From Hetaerina americana (Eukaryota > Arthropoda > Insecta > Odonata > Calopterygidae), in assembly GCA_022747635.1 (NCBI GenBank), contig JAKTNV010000001.1, positions 29,181,990 through 29,245,989 of the forward strand: a DNA stretch of 64,000 nt. The letters run 5' to 3'. A program made the position numbers and the translations under genes. Positions 24,136 to 40,640 of this stretch are shown piece after piece; within the stretch, counting starts at the first letter, position 1, and each line of letters opens with the position of its first letter. The notes beneath the pieces are model-generated. The model saw only the letters and a list, made by a program, of their open reading frames with translations. It was not told the origin of the DNA and did no database searches.

Positions 24136-25979
24136 ATGAAGTAGAGTTTAAAATATTGCACGCACATCATCGATATAATAGACATCTTCCAAATTAATAA
24201 TTCACTTAAACAAATACAATTTGCTGAAATAATTAATTTGCTTTCAATATCGACGAAACAGAAATTAATGTTTGCCAACATTTTTTTTTTCAAAACTACA
24301 ATATTGTTTGAATTTCATACAACAGCTTTGAATTAGAAATGCGGTCAGATTCTCATTTCGTAGCGACCGTTGGTTGAAATAGAAAGGCGGTCACTTGGCC
24401 CGAATGATTACGAAGAGTCCTTCCTAGTTACTCAAAATACCTACCCTATTGAAGAAAATACATTTATTTAGCGCTAATTTATAAATTTCGCCAAATAAAT
24501 CGCACTATATCGTACGGTAAATTGAATTGCACCCTGAAATTTAAATTACCGTCGAATATAGATATCTGATTTGCCTTCGTCTGGTTAGGAATTAGGTATT
24601 GTAGGCGCATGGAATCAAGAGAAAGAGCGAGCTTTAGTTTTTAAAATTAACTGATATTCGTGAATCACTTAATGAGGCAATGATTTTCCTGAGCCCAAGC
24701 AATAAAAGATACCTCGGCTCGGAAAAACAGGTGACATGACCGAGTGTTAAGACGCTACAGTCTCGAGCTTCTACTTCATTTTCTAATCTCTCTCTTTATT
24801 ATTGGCTGTGTGCAACAAAATGCTCGCAGAATGCAAGTCCCCATTTAGTGGTATACATATAAATGCACGTACACGAACGCCCGCTCAAGCTAACGGTACT
24901 TTATTATAGGCCGTCCATCAAACTGATGGCCGAGGCGGAGGAAGAGGGAAAACGAAAGGCGGCTATTTTACGGTTTTAATTTTTCCGGCGACTGTGCGGG
25001 CGTTATTTCTTTTACCATGCTGCTCTAGTGAGCTCTGCGAGAATGGGCTCCCAGTAGAGGGAGAAGCGCATTGAAGAGGGAACCAAAGGTTAGGGAGGAA
25101 GAAAACGGAGGACTTGGGCCCGCTCTTCACTCAAGAGATCGAGAGGAGTTCGGTTTAACTCCCCATTCGGCGTATGGGATGATTCATTTGAATCGCTCCC
25201 CACACGGAATCCATGCATGATCGCCGACTACGCCGAAAAGTCCGTCACCGCCAGCGTTGGAACAACCGGCGGGGGAAGTTTTAAGGAAATCGTTCGGACG
25301 GCTGGGGTTCTCTTTTGGCAGGAGTCGGGGTAAACCCCCTTGGAATGCCTATTCTAAAGTCCCACCGACGGACTAGCTTGTAAAGACTGAAAATCTGCTG
25401 TCGGAGCACTTGCTTAAGCTTGGTTTTGTGACCCAAGATAAACTTACCCAGGACAGATGGTAAGCCTAGAAGAGCCTACACAATACCGGCAAGCCGCCGC
25501 AAGGACATGTGGCGGGGGGTGTTAAGGCGCGAGTCAGGTGGAAAAATTCGCGTGGACGACGGAATTATTGGTCAAATCTCGCAAGCCATGTCGGTCTTGG
25601 GCGATATGATATGATGTGGGGATATCAGTTTAACGAGTTGAACAAAAAATGAGTACTAACCAACTCATGATTCAGGGACAGTAACAAACTTCCCTATAAT
25701 TGGTTGAATACCTATGACGATAATGATGGCCACTTTACGAAGCGGGAATATTTGAATGTAACTCCTATGCTTTTAGATTTAAGTCATAGCACCCATCCCT
25801 CCCCGCCCATGGTTTCCGTTACACATTACACTCGAAGGCACACCCATAAGGTCAACGGTTGCGTGCGTCCAACTCCAAATGGAAATTTAATTGCGGTGCG
25901 AAATGCCCTTGGCCGTCAACTCACTTGAATAATGCTACCACTATCACTCACGTTAACACTGCTCCCCCAAATGGGCCAG
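24136..25979. other. AT-rich stretch and a CpG-containing block
   Basis: 24136-24869 is AT-rich with nothing recognisable. 24870-25560 is GC-balanced, less purine-skewed than other islands, and includes the hairpin CCGCC...GGCGG at 25494-25515. It may be an old repeat, but I do not recognise the family. Confidence 0.4.
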
Positions 25980-27070
25980 TACAGGGTGGAGCCCAAAGTT
26001 TGAACGAGACCGGGAGAAAAAGAGTTTCTCCGAGCTAACCACCGGTTCCAAAACAGTTCGTTTTTAAGTGACGGTCCGTTTTCCTCCCGCAAACGTGGAA
26101 GAACAAAACGGATTTCAAAGGTATTTCCAGGAGACGGTGGATTTAAATGTCGTTCACTTCGAATGAAGGAAAATGAGACATCGCAAGCAGTTTGACTTCT
26201 TCCTTCCAGGATGGAATTATCCCATTAGGATTAATAGTTAGATGCCTCAGAGAGATAGAGAGAGAGGTCTATGCATCGAGAGACATCGCAACAGAATCGA
26301 TCTCGAAAGAAATCGAGCGCACTCGTTCACACGACCAACAACGCCCCCTTACCTGCGGAATAGGTCCTGCGATGACGGCGCCGCTGCCGCTATATCTCCG
26401 TTGGGCGGGCGGCCCATCCTGCGAGAGGGACGGAGAGTTCCCGGGACGCACATCGCGGGCCGGGGCCGAGCGGACGGGAGTGGAGGAATGGGACGGGGAG
26501 AATCCCTATGTATCCCTGTCCAGCCGAGACGATCCCTCGTATATTCTCGTGCAGGCGGACTCGTCTTCTTCCCCGGGGAACACTCGAAAATATTACCAAC
26601 GTGGGGGAGGAAAAGAAAGAGGGAGGGGGAGGGAGAACAAAAGACGGCCACAAAGGCCTTCGCTATGGTCGGGAGCGACGGCGGGGTGTTCCTTCGCGCG
26701 GCGGCGGCGGGCCGGGATGACTGACGCGGCCGGGGGACTCGGCAGTCCCGGGCGGCTAATCGGTGCGAGTACGTGCGTGCATGTGTGCGTGCGTGTGTAT
26801 GCACGGCGCGAACTCTCCGGAAGAATGTCAGCGATCGAGAATAGAAAGGTGATGAAGAGGAAATGCGTGAAGGGAGGAGACGGGGAGGAGAGCGAGTAGG
26901 AGTGCGGTGGAGGGGAAGAGAGAGGAGGACGGCGGGAACAATGGTCGAGCGAGAAGGAGAAGTGCGGGGAGCAAAGAAAGGGAAGAAATGACGGATTAGC
27001 ACCGAGCCCGTCGCGTGCCGTCTACTCGGCGGGCGAGGCCGAACGCTGGGAAAAGAGAGTAAGCATCCGG
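25980..27070 (-). promoter_or_regulatory. Largest CpG-dense island, with donor-like edge at 26353
   Basis: CG dinucleotides are frequent throughout (GCGGCGGCGGGCCGGG, CGGCGGGCGAGG). On the minus strand the sequence reads TTCCGCAG|GTAAGGGGG, with the exon edge at 26353, so the island would lie just upstream of a strong donor. That is the layout of a non-coding first exon and promoter. The long frames (217 codons minus, 235 codons plus) overlap each other and have Arg/Pro/Ser-rich content typical of islands, so I do not call them genes. An internal Hr4 promoter is one possible reading. Confidence 0.25.
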
Positions 27071-28775
27071 ATACGCAAACGTGGCAATTTATGCATGGAC
27101 ACGTCTAAACTAGGCGCGAAGGCGCTCTGACAAACGTGGAATCGAGAAAATCCGAGTCAATGATGGGATTAGCTCAGAGATCGCTGAAGATAGTAGAACC
27201 TCCTAGTCACGAATCATCATAGAATCGTTCAATGATGATGATGCTGAAAAGGCGGTAGGCAATTTACAATTTTATCTCGGTGGTTACCATGGAAAGAGAC
27301 AATTTAGTTGTTTGGAATACTCGAGCAAACAGAAATAGGGATGGGTTGGGAAACAAAGTGAGGACGACGGGAAACCCGGCACCCGAATAGAAATAATGAA
27401 GTCTGGTCGTTCCAATGGAAAGTCAGTGCAAAACAAACTCCCAAACCCAAACCCAAGTCTACGCTTTCTCGATATCTCCGCTAATAAAAGCGTTCCACGG
27501 AGATGAATGTAGAGAAAGTACAAATAACGTTCTACATCATTTTGGATCAAGTAAATAAAACCGCGTCATCAAAATAAACGTGTCAGAAGTCGCAGACTCA
27601 AATTCTGCCAATAGAATAGATACTGAGTTACGCTGTTAAACGAATGCATACACCATCACCCCTCAAAGAACCCGAACACTAAGTGCCATCTATGAAATTG
27701 CGATACACTAAATAACCATATACATACATTTCACTATTCTTAATTTCTCAAAATTAAATCAAAATAAAGTCTCTCTCACGTTTAAGTTGGCTTCGCGACT
27801 CAACTAAAAGACACTAGGGTACAAGCATTATCTCATTTAATCTGGCTGAAATGCCACTCAAAAACTAACTATTTCCCTCACCTCAATATTTCTACCGTTA
27901 AATACGTAGCGTATTTGCTTGGAGGTAAACACACTGATAACGCATTGCTCACAAAAAATATAAATTCCTACAGTTTTGTATTCAACCCATTTCCAAGGAA
28001 GGAAAAACATTATGAGATGAAGATGCGGCAGTATTACCAGCAGTTTGAGCCGGAAGAATAGGCACATTGGGAAACAGGAAATTAGACTGGGAAAACCCGC
28101 ATTGAACTGACAAAGCATCGAATTCCAGGTAAAATAGACAGGAAGATAATGTCATCAGAAGGGAAGCGTCTTACCCATACTTTTTGTGGAAAAACTGTAA
28201 AGACTTTATCGACGATACCGTGAATTGTAAAGATAATACATGTATATAAATAGATTTAAAGGACATCGTTGCAGGATGAAAAGGAATGACCTCATGTGGA
28301 GAGGCTGTGGAATTCCCGATGCCTTACCCACTCTTTGATCTCGAAACCTTAAGAACTTCGAGCAATTTTCCTGATATCCCATTCCTTTCCTCTTTCTTTG
28401 TATTAATAAATGTTATAAATACAAACTAACAATGAACCCTCGAATGGAGCGTCTAAAGGGAAATCGTGTAAATTATTTCAATTACGTCCAATCCAAATAC
28501 ATTTCATATATTTATTTTTATAAATGTTACCACACTAAATAGATCACACTGATGAAAAACCGATATTATGAAAGACCGATATCTTATATAGTAATCTATC
28601 GTAGTAAGTCATCGGCACCTGCTGTCAAGCTTTCATTTATAAGGTTTATCAGGACCTTAACAGGAGATCAATAATTTCTCCACATTGTATTAATAATTTG
28701 AATATTTTAAATGTATAAACGCGATATTATAGGCAACCTGGTGGACAATTTTGTTCGTTAAATACAGGGTGCGGC
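27071..28775. other. AT-rich, no gene seen
   Basis: Ordinary AT-rich sequence with a short GATGATGATGATG run near 27233. No coding, RNA or repeat feature is recognised up to the inverted repeat before the mariner. Confidence 0.5.
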
Positions 28776-28829
28776 AACATAACTTCCATTTTTATAAAGC
28801 AAAACTCCTTTAAAAAAGGAAGTTATGTT
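28776..28829. repeat. 12-bp inverted repeat, possible transposon-end remnant
   Basis: AACATAACTTCC at 28776-28787 is perfectly inverted at 28818-28829, with a 30-base AT-rich spacer. The left arm is preceded by ACAGGGTGCGGC, which has the look of a mariner-like terminus. No partner terminus was found elsewhere in the window, so its origin is unclear. Confidence 0.55.
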
Positions 28830-28838
28830 ATGGAATTT

Positions 28839-28975
<137 letters not shown>

Positions 28976-29008
28976 CGAGGGTCATCCGGAAAGTAGTACC
29001 CGTTCGTG
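28976..29008 (+). repeat. Mariner terminal inverted repeat, left
   Basis: This 33-bp repeat starts at the CGAGGG next to the flanking TA. It is identical, inverted, to 29696-29728. The base after it diverges from the other end, which fixes the repeat length. Confidence 0.93.
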
Positions 29009-29074
29009 AAATAAAGACACAAAAGTAAATATTAACAAACATAAAAATTTTTATTTGAAAGAGGATACTTTAAA

Positions 29075-29184
29075 CTACTTCTCAACATAATCTCCAAGCA
29101 AATTAAGGCATTTGTCATAACGTGTGACAAGTTTCTGTATTCCTGCTGCATAGTCCTTCGCCGCCAGCTCATTGAGATACGCGA
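29075..29184 (-). pseudogene. Mariner transposase, C-terminal tail fragment
   Basis: In a different minus-strand frame from the N-terminal part, the tail reads DGSLAYLNELAAKDYAAGIQ, then KLVTRYDKCLNLLGDYVEK and a stop at 29075-29077. This matches the usual end of mariner transposases (basic, RYDKCLN...GDYVEK). The internal deletion therefore also shifted the frame. The junction lies within about 29180-29200. Confidence 0.88.
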
Positions 29185-29576
29185 GGGACCCATCTTGCAC
29201 AAATTTTTGCATAATGCAGATGGTGTTTAACAATTTCATGAACAATTGTTCGAGAAACATTGGGAAAATGCTCACAGATGTCATCAATTGTGACGCGCCG
29301 ATCGTTCCTCACGAATTCGTCAACTGAGCTCACCAGTTGGTCTGTAATGACAGACGGTCTCTCCGAACGCTCATCGTCGTGTGTGTTCCCCCTCCCCATG
29401 TTGAAGTTGCGACACCACCGCCGAACAGACGACTCGTCCATTACATTGTCTCCATACACCTCCTTTAATTGGCGATGAATATCACATGGGCGAACGTTTC
29501 TTGCATTGAGGAATTTAATCACTGCCCTCACTTCACAACTGGCGGCGTTCTCAATTTTTTTAAACATTGTAAACAA
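29169..29576 (-). pseudogene. Mariner transposase, N-terminal DNA-binding part
   Basis: The ATG at 29576 opens MFTMFKKIENAASCEVRAVI and continues through the two helix-turn-helix motifs typical of mariner/SETMAR transposases. These include HRQLKEVYGDNVMDESSVRR, then WCRNFNMGR, and the second domain DDICEHFPNVSRTIVHEIVK. About 130 residues are intact up to ICARWVP. There the frame crosses the deletion junction and stops after RVSQ. No stop codon interrupts the N-terminal part, so it could encode a DNA-binding-only protein. The catalytic domain is absent. Confidence 0.9.
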
Positions 29577-29695
29577 TCACAGAAACAACACAGGCAATGC
29601 TAGCGTCACGCAACTTGGCTCAGAGAAGGCAGACAAGCCACTGAAGCTATCTGACCTCGTCCAGCGGCTACTCGCGTCGTTAGCACTTCATGCGG

Positions 29696-29728
29696 CACGA
29701 ACGGGTACTACTTTCCGGATGACCCTCG
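29696..29728 (-). repeat. Mariner terminal inverted repeat, right
   Basis: This is the exact reverse complement of the left repeat and ends in CCCTCG followed by TA. Perfect identity of the ends suggests a fairly recent insertion or selection for mobility. Confidence 0.93.
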
Positions 29729-29752
29729 TATATATACATGATATGCATAACT

Positions 29753-29754
<2 letters not shown>

Positions 29755-29804
<50 letters not shown>
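29755..29804. repeat. (TA)n microsatellite, right of mariner
   Basis: This is about 50 bp of TA. It is separated from the mariner end by a short imperfect stretch (CATGATATGCATAACTTG). It is probably the other half of the tract that the transposon entered. Confidence 0.95.
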
Positions 29805-29808
<4 letters not shown>

Positions 29809-32469
29809 GGTGGTTATGTTAATCCAAAACCTACCTTAACCGGTAGACTACTTTAAAAATAAAATAAAAATTCAATATATTTTATTTTATTTATATCAGT
29901 TAAACGCTAAATCGTTGAAATAACATTCTAATATGTGTTGCAATAGGGAGCACATGGCAAAAGAGAACGCTCTACTTTTTTTAACACTCCCAGCTTTGGC
30001 AAGCGAACCTTCGATTCCGCGGGTTATCCATCATTACGGTGCAAACCAAATAAAATAAAGGTCTGAAATACTTGTACTTTAGAGTTGCTAAAACTCACAC
30101 ATTCTCCACTCAACCCCAACTTGAGAGAAAACAAAAATATTTGGTTAACCACCGGTGAAAAACCTAAAGAGAGCGTGTTTTGGGGGAAGGGGGGAGTTAG
30201 GCGATTGATGTGACGAGTGGGGGCTGGAGGGTTGACGCGTGGGAATGACGGGGCGGGGTGTGGAACGGAGGGGCGGGGTTGGGGATGGTCGAGTAGGTGG
30301 CTGGGTGAGGGAGGGAAGGGCGGGGGGAGAGGGGCGTATAGGGGGGGGAGGGACGCGTGACGTGTGCACGTTATTGCAATTGAGTTCAGAAACCTTGGTG
30401 AGGGGGGGTGAGGGGAGCCGGCGGTGGGGTGGGGGGAGAGAAATAAGAAGCAAGGTGTTCCTCCTCGAATGGTTGGCGACGGTGGCTTCCCTTCAAGAGG
30501 TCTCTCTCTTTCTCTCTCTCCGCAGGGTCGTAAAACTAGCACGCGGGGGAAATGAAAGGGAAATCTGGCCGGGGAGGGGCCGAGGGGAGTGGGTGGGAAG
30601 GAGGGACGCGGGAAACATGCCGCCCACGGCCTTTTATTTTTGAGGATACGAGCATCGAGGAGGGGAGCGTTGGGGAGGGGGAGGAAACATCCAATGAGCG
30701 CCGCGTTTCTCACAGCAGCCTCTCTTTTTGCTAACTCACCGGAGAGGAAGTAGCGAAACGTACAGTTAAACTATTGTCGAGAAAGCCTCTCAAACCAGCT
30801 TACAAACAAGTGGGCGATACCCTATGGTTCTGGCTCTTTATTGTAGGAAACAAATGACAAAACAATAATCACTGAACAATATACGCGACGCAATTAATAT
30901 TCATTGTCTTGGCACATCCTTACTGAACTAAGTAGAACCCGATTTTAATCTTAGTACGAGTCGCCAATGACCAGCAAACAACAATGCAGGCCAATTAAAA
31001 AGAGTATTACGAATGATTCGCAATTGTTAATGGAGTTTTTTATCAAATACTACTCGATCAGCGCAAGTATTTTCTTTTGTACCGATGCCTTATGCTTATC
31101 GCAGTGAAGCTTAAAACCATGCATTTTACCCGGAAGTGTCTTTATAGTGTCTGCGTTATATAGTGCCTATAATAGCAGCTAGTCTTTTTACGACTTAAAA
31201 TATTTAATTTTTCATAGGTGTTTCGAAGAAATGGTTGAAGACGGAGACTTTTTTCCTGTTAGATCCACTCCTGAGTTGTGTGAACTGTTAAAGCTTCACA
31301 GCTAGCCTTAAAATAGTAATGTTTTCATCAAATGCGTATATGTGGCAGGCAAAATGTCTCACTTAAGATAAAAAAATCATTTCCACAACAACGACTTTTA
31401 GAGACAATTTTTAAAATGTAAATAAATTATCTGACATTCTTTACACGGAGTTTAGTCTTAAAAGTATTCACGAGTTACTTCATAATCTTTAACTTCAGAG
31501 CTGATGCATTCAAAATTATAAAGAGAACAAGCCTTGATGGTACTAGAATTAAATATCAACCCTGGGAAAGATTTCACGATACATAAAGCTGTACTCATAG
31601 CAAGAGGATCATCAAGGCTTACATACGATATTTTTCTAAGAAAAACCAATTTTATAGCCAATATCTGGAAATAAAATTACATTGTGGTATGCTACCATAA
31701 CGTGTTCTGATTCCAGTATTCGGAAAATGGTCAAGGTCTAAAAATAATCCTGGTCAAACATTCTTCCGTTATGTAGGTCGTCTTTTTGAGAGGTTATATT
31801 TTCATCATTTAAAAAGAGAGAATCTGTGGGCTAATGGAGTATAGCGTTCTACTGGGAGTACTCCTCACGTTTTCATAGCATTTGACCAAAATGAATAAAG
31901 AGAAAGAAAAGGATAATTTGGACTACTAATTATGATTGCATACTTGTTTTTTGGCCGCGTTCTGCATCGAAAAGCACAACTTACTCATTGGCAGTCTGCT
32001 TGAGCTCCAAACGTTCTAGTGGGGGTCGATCTTTTTTCCTGCCTCCTGCGAGCGCAGAGGGGGGAAGGAGACTGTGACAAAGAATAAACATATATCAAGG
32101 TCGATCGCGGACAGTCATCATTTGAAATAGCAGGCGTCATTGTATCAAGTTCATCCAAAGCTCAAGGAATTAACCTTGCGAAATGAGTACGCATATTTCA
32201 TGACAAGAATAATCTATACAGCAAGGGTCACCGACTCCTCAAACAGGGGCACGAGAGGACCCGATGGGACGAATAACTCGAAAGGCGGACCTCCAGCTGT
32301 TTCCGCGTAAGCTGAGTTCCGCTAAATCTCTGGGGCAACAGGTGCCACTTAAACGGGGGATGAAGTCACGAGGGCGGAGCGGGATCGGAATCGATGCCTA
32401 GACCGTCCCATCACCATGATCTTGCAAAACATCCAAGAAAAATCTTTCACTGTTCACTCGCCGTAACAA
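29805..32469. other. AT-rich DNA around a G-rich island (30160-30740)
   Basis: The island is extremely G-rich on the plus strand (GGGGCGGGG, GGGGGGGGAGG), giving a 229-codon Pro-rich minus frame that is compositional. A plus-strand CT tract ending CCGCAG (30501-30525) looks like a splice acceptor, but no exon follows. 30741-32469 shows nothing recognisable. Confidence 0.45.
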
Positions 32470-36020
<3,551 letters not shown>

Positions 36021-39000
36021 CACATTTTTACCAAGTCGACTGAAAAAAAATACACGCATTTGGTGAATTTTCTAATTTGATTTTTTCGCCCCAAGACTGA
36101 GGTGAGCTAAAGGGAACCGCTCATGGAGAATAATGGAATCACCGCACCCTGGCTTCCTCCCTTTTTACTTCTTACCTCCCTCATCTTAATATAGTATACA
36201 AATACATCGTAACAAATTTTGACCATGACGCAAATATTTAAAATCATGGTCGTTCTTGTAAAATTATAGCGTGAAAATTTACGCAGTGGAGCTTTATTAT
36301 GGTTATCGCGTATTTTCAAAGAGTGACGCCTAACTTTCAAAGGAGTCTATGCACAACAGAGACATTATAGTCCGGAATTTCTCTACAAATAAATTTTGGA
36401 GCAGCAGGGCGTTGATGACTGACTAATATTTTTCTGCAGGAAGGAAGTAGTTGGCCTAATTTTATTTCACCGTTCCAATTCGTCCAATTTTCTCTCTGAG
36501 TATTTTAATATTGCTTCCCAGAGAACTCAAGATAAGAGCTATGATAAATTATGAGGAGCGAAAATCTCACTAATAAAATCCTAAGGTGTACAAAGGACTA
36601 AAAAAGTATTAAATGGCCGCTAGTGTCTCATAACTTGCGAATCAATGATAGAATGATGGGGAAAAAACTGGCGAGCTAACATTCGCGTGGTAACATAAAG
36701 CCTACATATTAATGGTTTTACGCTTCCATGGCTCAAGTAAAGTAAAGGAAGATGAAATGTTGAATTTTGGCAGGAGATAATATGGATTGAGAACCAAATA
36801 AACATCATTTCTTTAAACTAAATAAAAGGAACCCCCTTGTAACACTATATAGAATCAGATTTGATTAAATATTTATTTTACTCGTGTATTGGATTTCTGC
36901 GAACCAACCGCCTACCTGAAGATAAACTCTCTTGTCGTTTTAAAGGGAATCATTTGAAGCTTGCTATGTTTTAAAATAATTAAATAACGTGCTTATGTGT
37001 AAAATAATTGTTTAAATGTTTGGCCAAAGACGAACTTCAGATACGCACGAAGTAATTGATTCAATCAAGGTTTCTCTGGGGAATAATATAAAAATAGAAT
37101 AAAAGTCCTGGTCAAGGCGAATGATTTACACACTTCGAAATTTTTGCTTTGTAATGCCGATTAGCGGATGACTTCATTAAAAGTTACTCTCGCGGAATCT
37201 TCTGCAGTGTATTTGAAAAAATAAAGGAAAGTAGGCGGTATGGTAGGACTGTGAATTGAAGATTAATTACTGACAGCAAGGTTCAGAGTTAAAATTCTGG
37301 TGCCGGCGTTGGATACCCCGAGCGGAACACATATTGGATGTTTTTTGTGGATACTAAAACTTGTGGGAAACCGAAAGCGATAAAGGTAAAGGAACCATCA
37401 CATCCGTCCTGAATGTATAAATATCACCAAACGTAGGATTTGTCTACATCTATTTCTTTTTCCGCCTCAAAGGCGAGTAGTAAGGGGTGCTAAGTCACCA
37501 GTTATTGGGGTAATAGGTGGTATGTTAGCATCAGATAATTTTCATTTAATTTTCAGGAGGTTCTGATGTTTTCTACCACTGATATCATTTACTGTGAGTG
37601 TAAAAAGACTCTCTTACGTAGGTCGGTCTGGCAGTCAAGTTTATCAACTTTACGTTATGTTCTTGTAATGGAGGTCTAGAATTATATCCCGTTTTAAGCC
37701 GTAGGATTTGCATTTACTTAGCAGTTTAAATTGGATTAACGGGTACGAAGCTATCCCTACCCACGTCGATTAAATTAACCTTCAAGTTGAAAACTCTGGT
37801 CGAGAAATATAATCACGAATGAGGCAACAAAAATTTTTTTCAGCTCCTTTTGTGGATCTAAAAATGGTACACCATCATGGAAATTCGACCTTCATTCTTT
37901 CTCATAAAATAACCTGAAAATACTCAAGCGGCCCCGGGGAATGCCCCAAGGTTCACACTTTCACGAAAAACACACTCCTAAGCCTTCATCTTCAGCGGAA
38001 AAAAGATCTTAACTCGTTCCAGATCGGAATAAAAAATTTCATTAAACGTTTTGGAGGCTGTGAATTTCTGCGTGTGGAATGCGACGGATCTGGATTTGGA
38101 GACTATGCCGTCTCCTCTTGCATTCTTCCCCATTGGTGGAAACAAAAGAGAGGGAAAAATCCGGGTGCCTAGGCTGGAGATTCTTCCGTTCTAATCGCCA
38201 AGGCCCTCTTCTTCCCTCCTCTCGGGAAGTTAGAGACGATGGGAGTTCGGGAGGGAGGACGATAGAGTGAGAAAGACCGTCACAAACTGCCAACCCCCTC
38301 TCCGCCCAACCCCCACGCCACTGGCATTTGCAAGATGCGAAGCCTTCGCCCATGAACCTCTCTCTCTCTCTTTCTCCTCCCCTCGTTCCTTCAAGGAAAA
38401 AGGACGACATTAAATAAATGCACCGCCTCCTCCTTGATAGTTCGCCAGTGAACAAGTTTTCAAGCGTAATTTATAGACCATTACTCAATACGGAGCATAA
38501 TGCCTGCCAGGGGTATATTATTGTTTTTAATATTGTTTTCTTTATCATGCGCAGGGGTGGGATCGAAATTCATCCCTCCATCCGCGCCGTTGCGTTTTAT
38601 TTCGATTGAGCCTCTCCGGCGTGTCTCTCCCGCGATGATATTTTGTACACTGCCGAGGAAACATCTTCCGACGACTAAAGAAATCTTCCATACGATATTA
38701 CGACTCCCGATCCCATAATTTGCTCGCGTGCGACTCGGCGAGAATTCTGCGTGAGGAGGAAGTTGTAAAACCTTTTGGGAGCGGAAAGGGTGTGGATGAC
38801 TCACGGTGAATTATGCTCGGTATAATAAGTTCTGATTCTCTCTTTCCCTTTCCCAACAGTCCAATCATACGCCTGATTCATTCCAGGAAAAATTAAAGCA
38901 GGCTCGGGAAAAAAAGAAAGCAGGCTCGGGAAAAAAAGAAAGCAGGCCAGTAATTGACAAGTCAAGGTCTTTTTAACGGACCTGAAACCTATACGGCACC

Positions 39001-40640
39001 TCATGACTTAATGGTCCTTAATGAATTATAAAAAATAATTTAAAACGAGAAGCGGCGATGGCATTTATCGATGAGGAAAGGAGAGAGATCCGGGAGAGCC
39101 CTGATTGCATTCTTAATATTCCCACTGCAGGGTCAAGAGGGCAATCCTCAAATGGCTTACTTTTTAAATCACGTTACACATTCGCCAGCTCATGGATGGG
39201 CGACTTTTGCTTCTACAAATGCCCTTCCACGGACTTCGGTGGAAAAAAAATAGTGATTTTTATCTCTCCTCGCTCACGAGGTAGTCGCGATCGTCGGATA
39301 TTCAATCATAAAGACGAATATTTAAGGTTATGCTTCGCTCGTAAAAACTGCCACTCGGTAAAGATATGTTGTACTGGTAAGCACGCTGCGGTGTACGTAT
39401 GATGCGTGCGTGAATGCACGAACGCACGATGAAAATCGTCTCGAATATGAAAGAAGCACTGGATCCGATCTCCTCGCTGGAGTCGTGTAAATCGTTCGGA
39501 ACAATTCACTAGGCAATAAATAAAAGCTGATACGGTGACAAAGACGTGAAAGTATTTGATAATAGTACGTAGAGAAGCGAGACATCCTCGGCTCCACCCA
39601 CTTTATCCTCTCCTCCACTCCTTTTACCTTCATACATTCAAACCTCTCATAGGCGAACCAACTCCGGTATAGGCATTTCTGATGAATTTGCACATTAACT
39701 AAGTCTGACCTTCGTGTATTCAAGGTCTAACCTCATGCAAATTCGTTCAATTAACGTTTCTCTAGTAAACGCCGGTTCTACCACTCCTTACTACTTACGT
39801 CTAATATTTTCTAATAGGTGATGATTGAGCAATCGTCACGTAATTGACCCTTTAAACATGTTCTAATGAGACGTGAAATCATGATTGCATAAAAAATCAG
39901 GGATAATATTATTAACTTCATATAAGTATGACAATACCTGAATTAGATTGTAAAAATGTTTTCCCTTGACGAGATATTTGCTTTAGCGGTAATCAACAGC
40001 AGTGCCAATGTAAGCTGATATTTTGGTTGTCTATTTCAGGAACATGAAGGTATATTTAATGACAAAGCTCTCCTCTACGTCCGAACGAGTGTTCTTCGAT
40101 GAAAAACGCTAATTACGAACTCGCACCTTCGTTCGAGTGGTTTCCTGCACCATCCCTTCACCCAACGTGGCCGCCGACTTTCGACGCGCCACGCTAAACC
40201 CAGTGCGCCTACCTGCGCTGATGGAAAGAACGATGCATACATACATGTTCTTTGCAACTGCGTTGCAAAGAAGCAACGACTTCCGGTTAGAGTCGTCGCG
40301 AGGAGGCGTCGTCATAGCGACGGGAAGGTCATGTTTGTGGGTGCTGTGTGTGTGTGTGCTATCGAGGGATAGGCGGCTGGGGGAGGGAGAGGGGAGGAAA
40401 CGGCAGTGGTGGAACGGGGGAGAGCAGAGTAGTCGGAACGAAAGGAAAGGAAGGTCTCGGGAGGAGGGTAAGAGCCTTGCACTTATAACTCGGGGCAGGG
40501 GAGGAGTGCGAAATGGGCTGACCGGTGGTGTTATGGGTGAGGGGAAGTTGAGGGCCACGAGGAACGATAACTACTCGCAGGGCTGGTACGAAAGTTCAGA
40601 CAAAGTTTTAACGTGGGAAAAGGGGTCGAGAGATGACAGA
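36021..40640. other. AT-rich DNA with islands at 38070-38380 and 40070-40640
   Basis: The second island is plus-strand G-rich after 40370 and contains a short TGTGTGTGTG. Frames up to 173 codons there overlap on both strands. The long stretches 36021-38069 and 38381-40069 hold only the 22-bp tandem repeat. Confidence 0.45.
38898..38948. repeat. 22-bp tandem repeat, 2.3 copies
   Basis: Two identical units, GCAGGCTCGGGAAAAAAAGAAA, lie at 38898-38919 and 38920-38941. They are followed by a partial third unit, GCAGGCC. This is a local duplication with no known role. Confidence 0.93.

Larger units (their letters stand above)
28976..29728 (-). mobile_element. Internally deleted (non-autonomous) mariner element
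   Basis: This is a 753-bp element bounded by identical 33-bp inverted repeats beginning CGAGGGTCATCCGG and flanked on both sides by TA, the mariner target site. The transposase reads on the minus strand. Its N-terminal helix-turn-helix half (29576 down to about 29185) is joined directly to its C-terminal tail (about 29184 to 29075). The central catalytic D,D34D region is missing, which accounts for the length relative to a typical full mariner of about 1.3 kb. The copy cannot make active transposase, but its ends look mobilisable in trans. It lies inside a (TA)n tract, with 28841-28975 on one side and 29755-29804 on the other. Confidence 0.93.

Noticed and set aside
26192..27002. Overlapping frames of 235 (plus) and 217 (minus) codons
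   Set aside because: Both owe their length to the CpG-rich composition, and neither has recognisable motifs. The island itself is annotated instead.
30501..30525. Plus-strand CT tract ending CCGCAG, a splice-acceptor lookalike
   Set aside because: No coding exon or donor follows, and it lies opposite to the presumed gene strand in a CT/GA-rich island.
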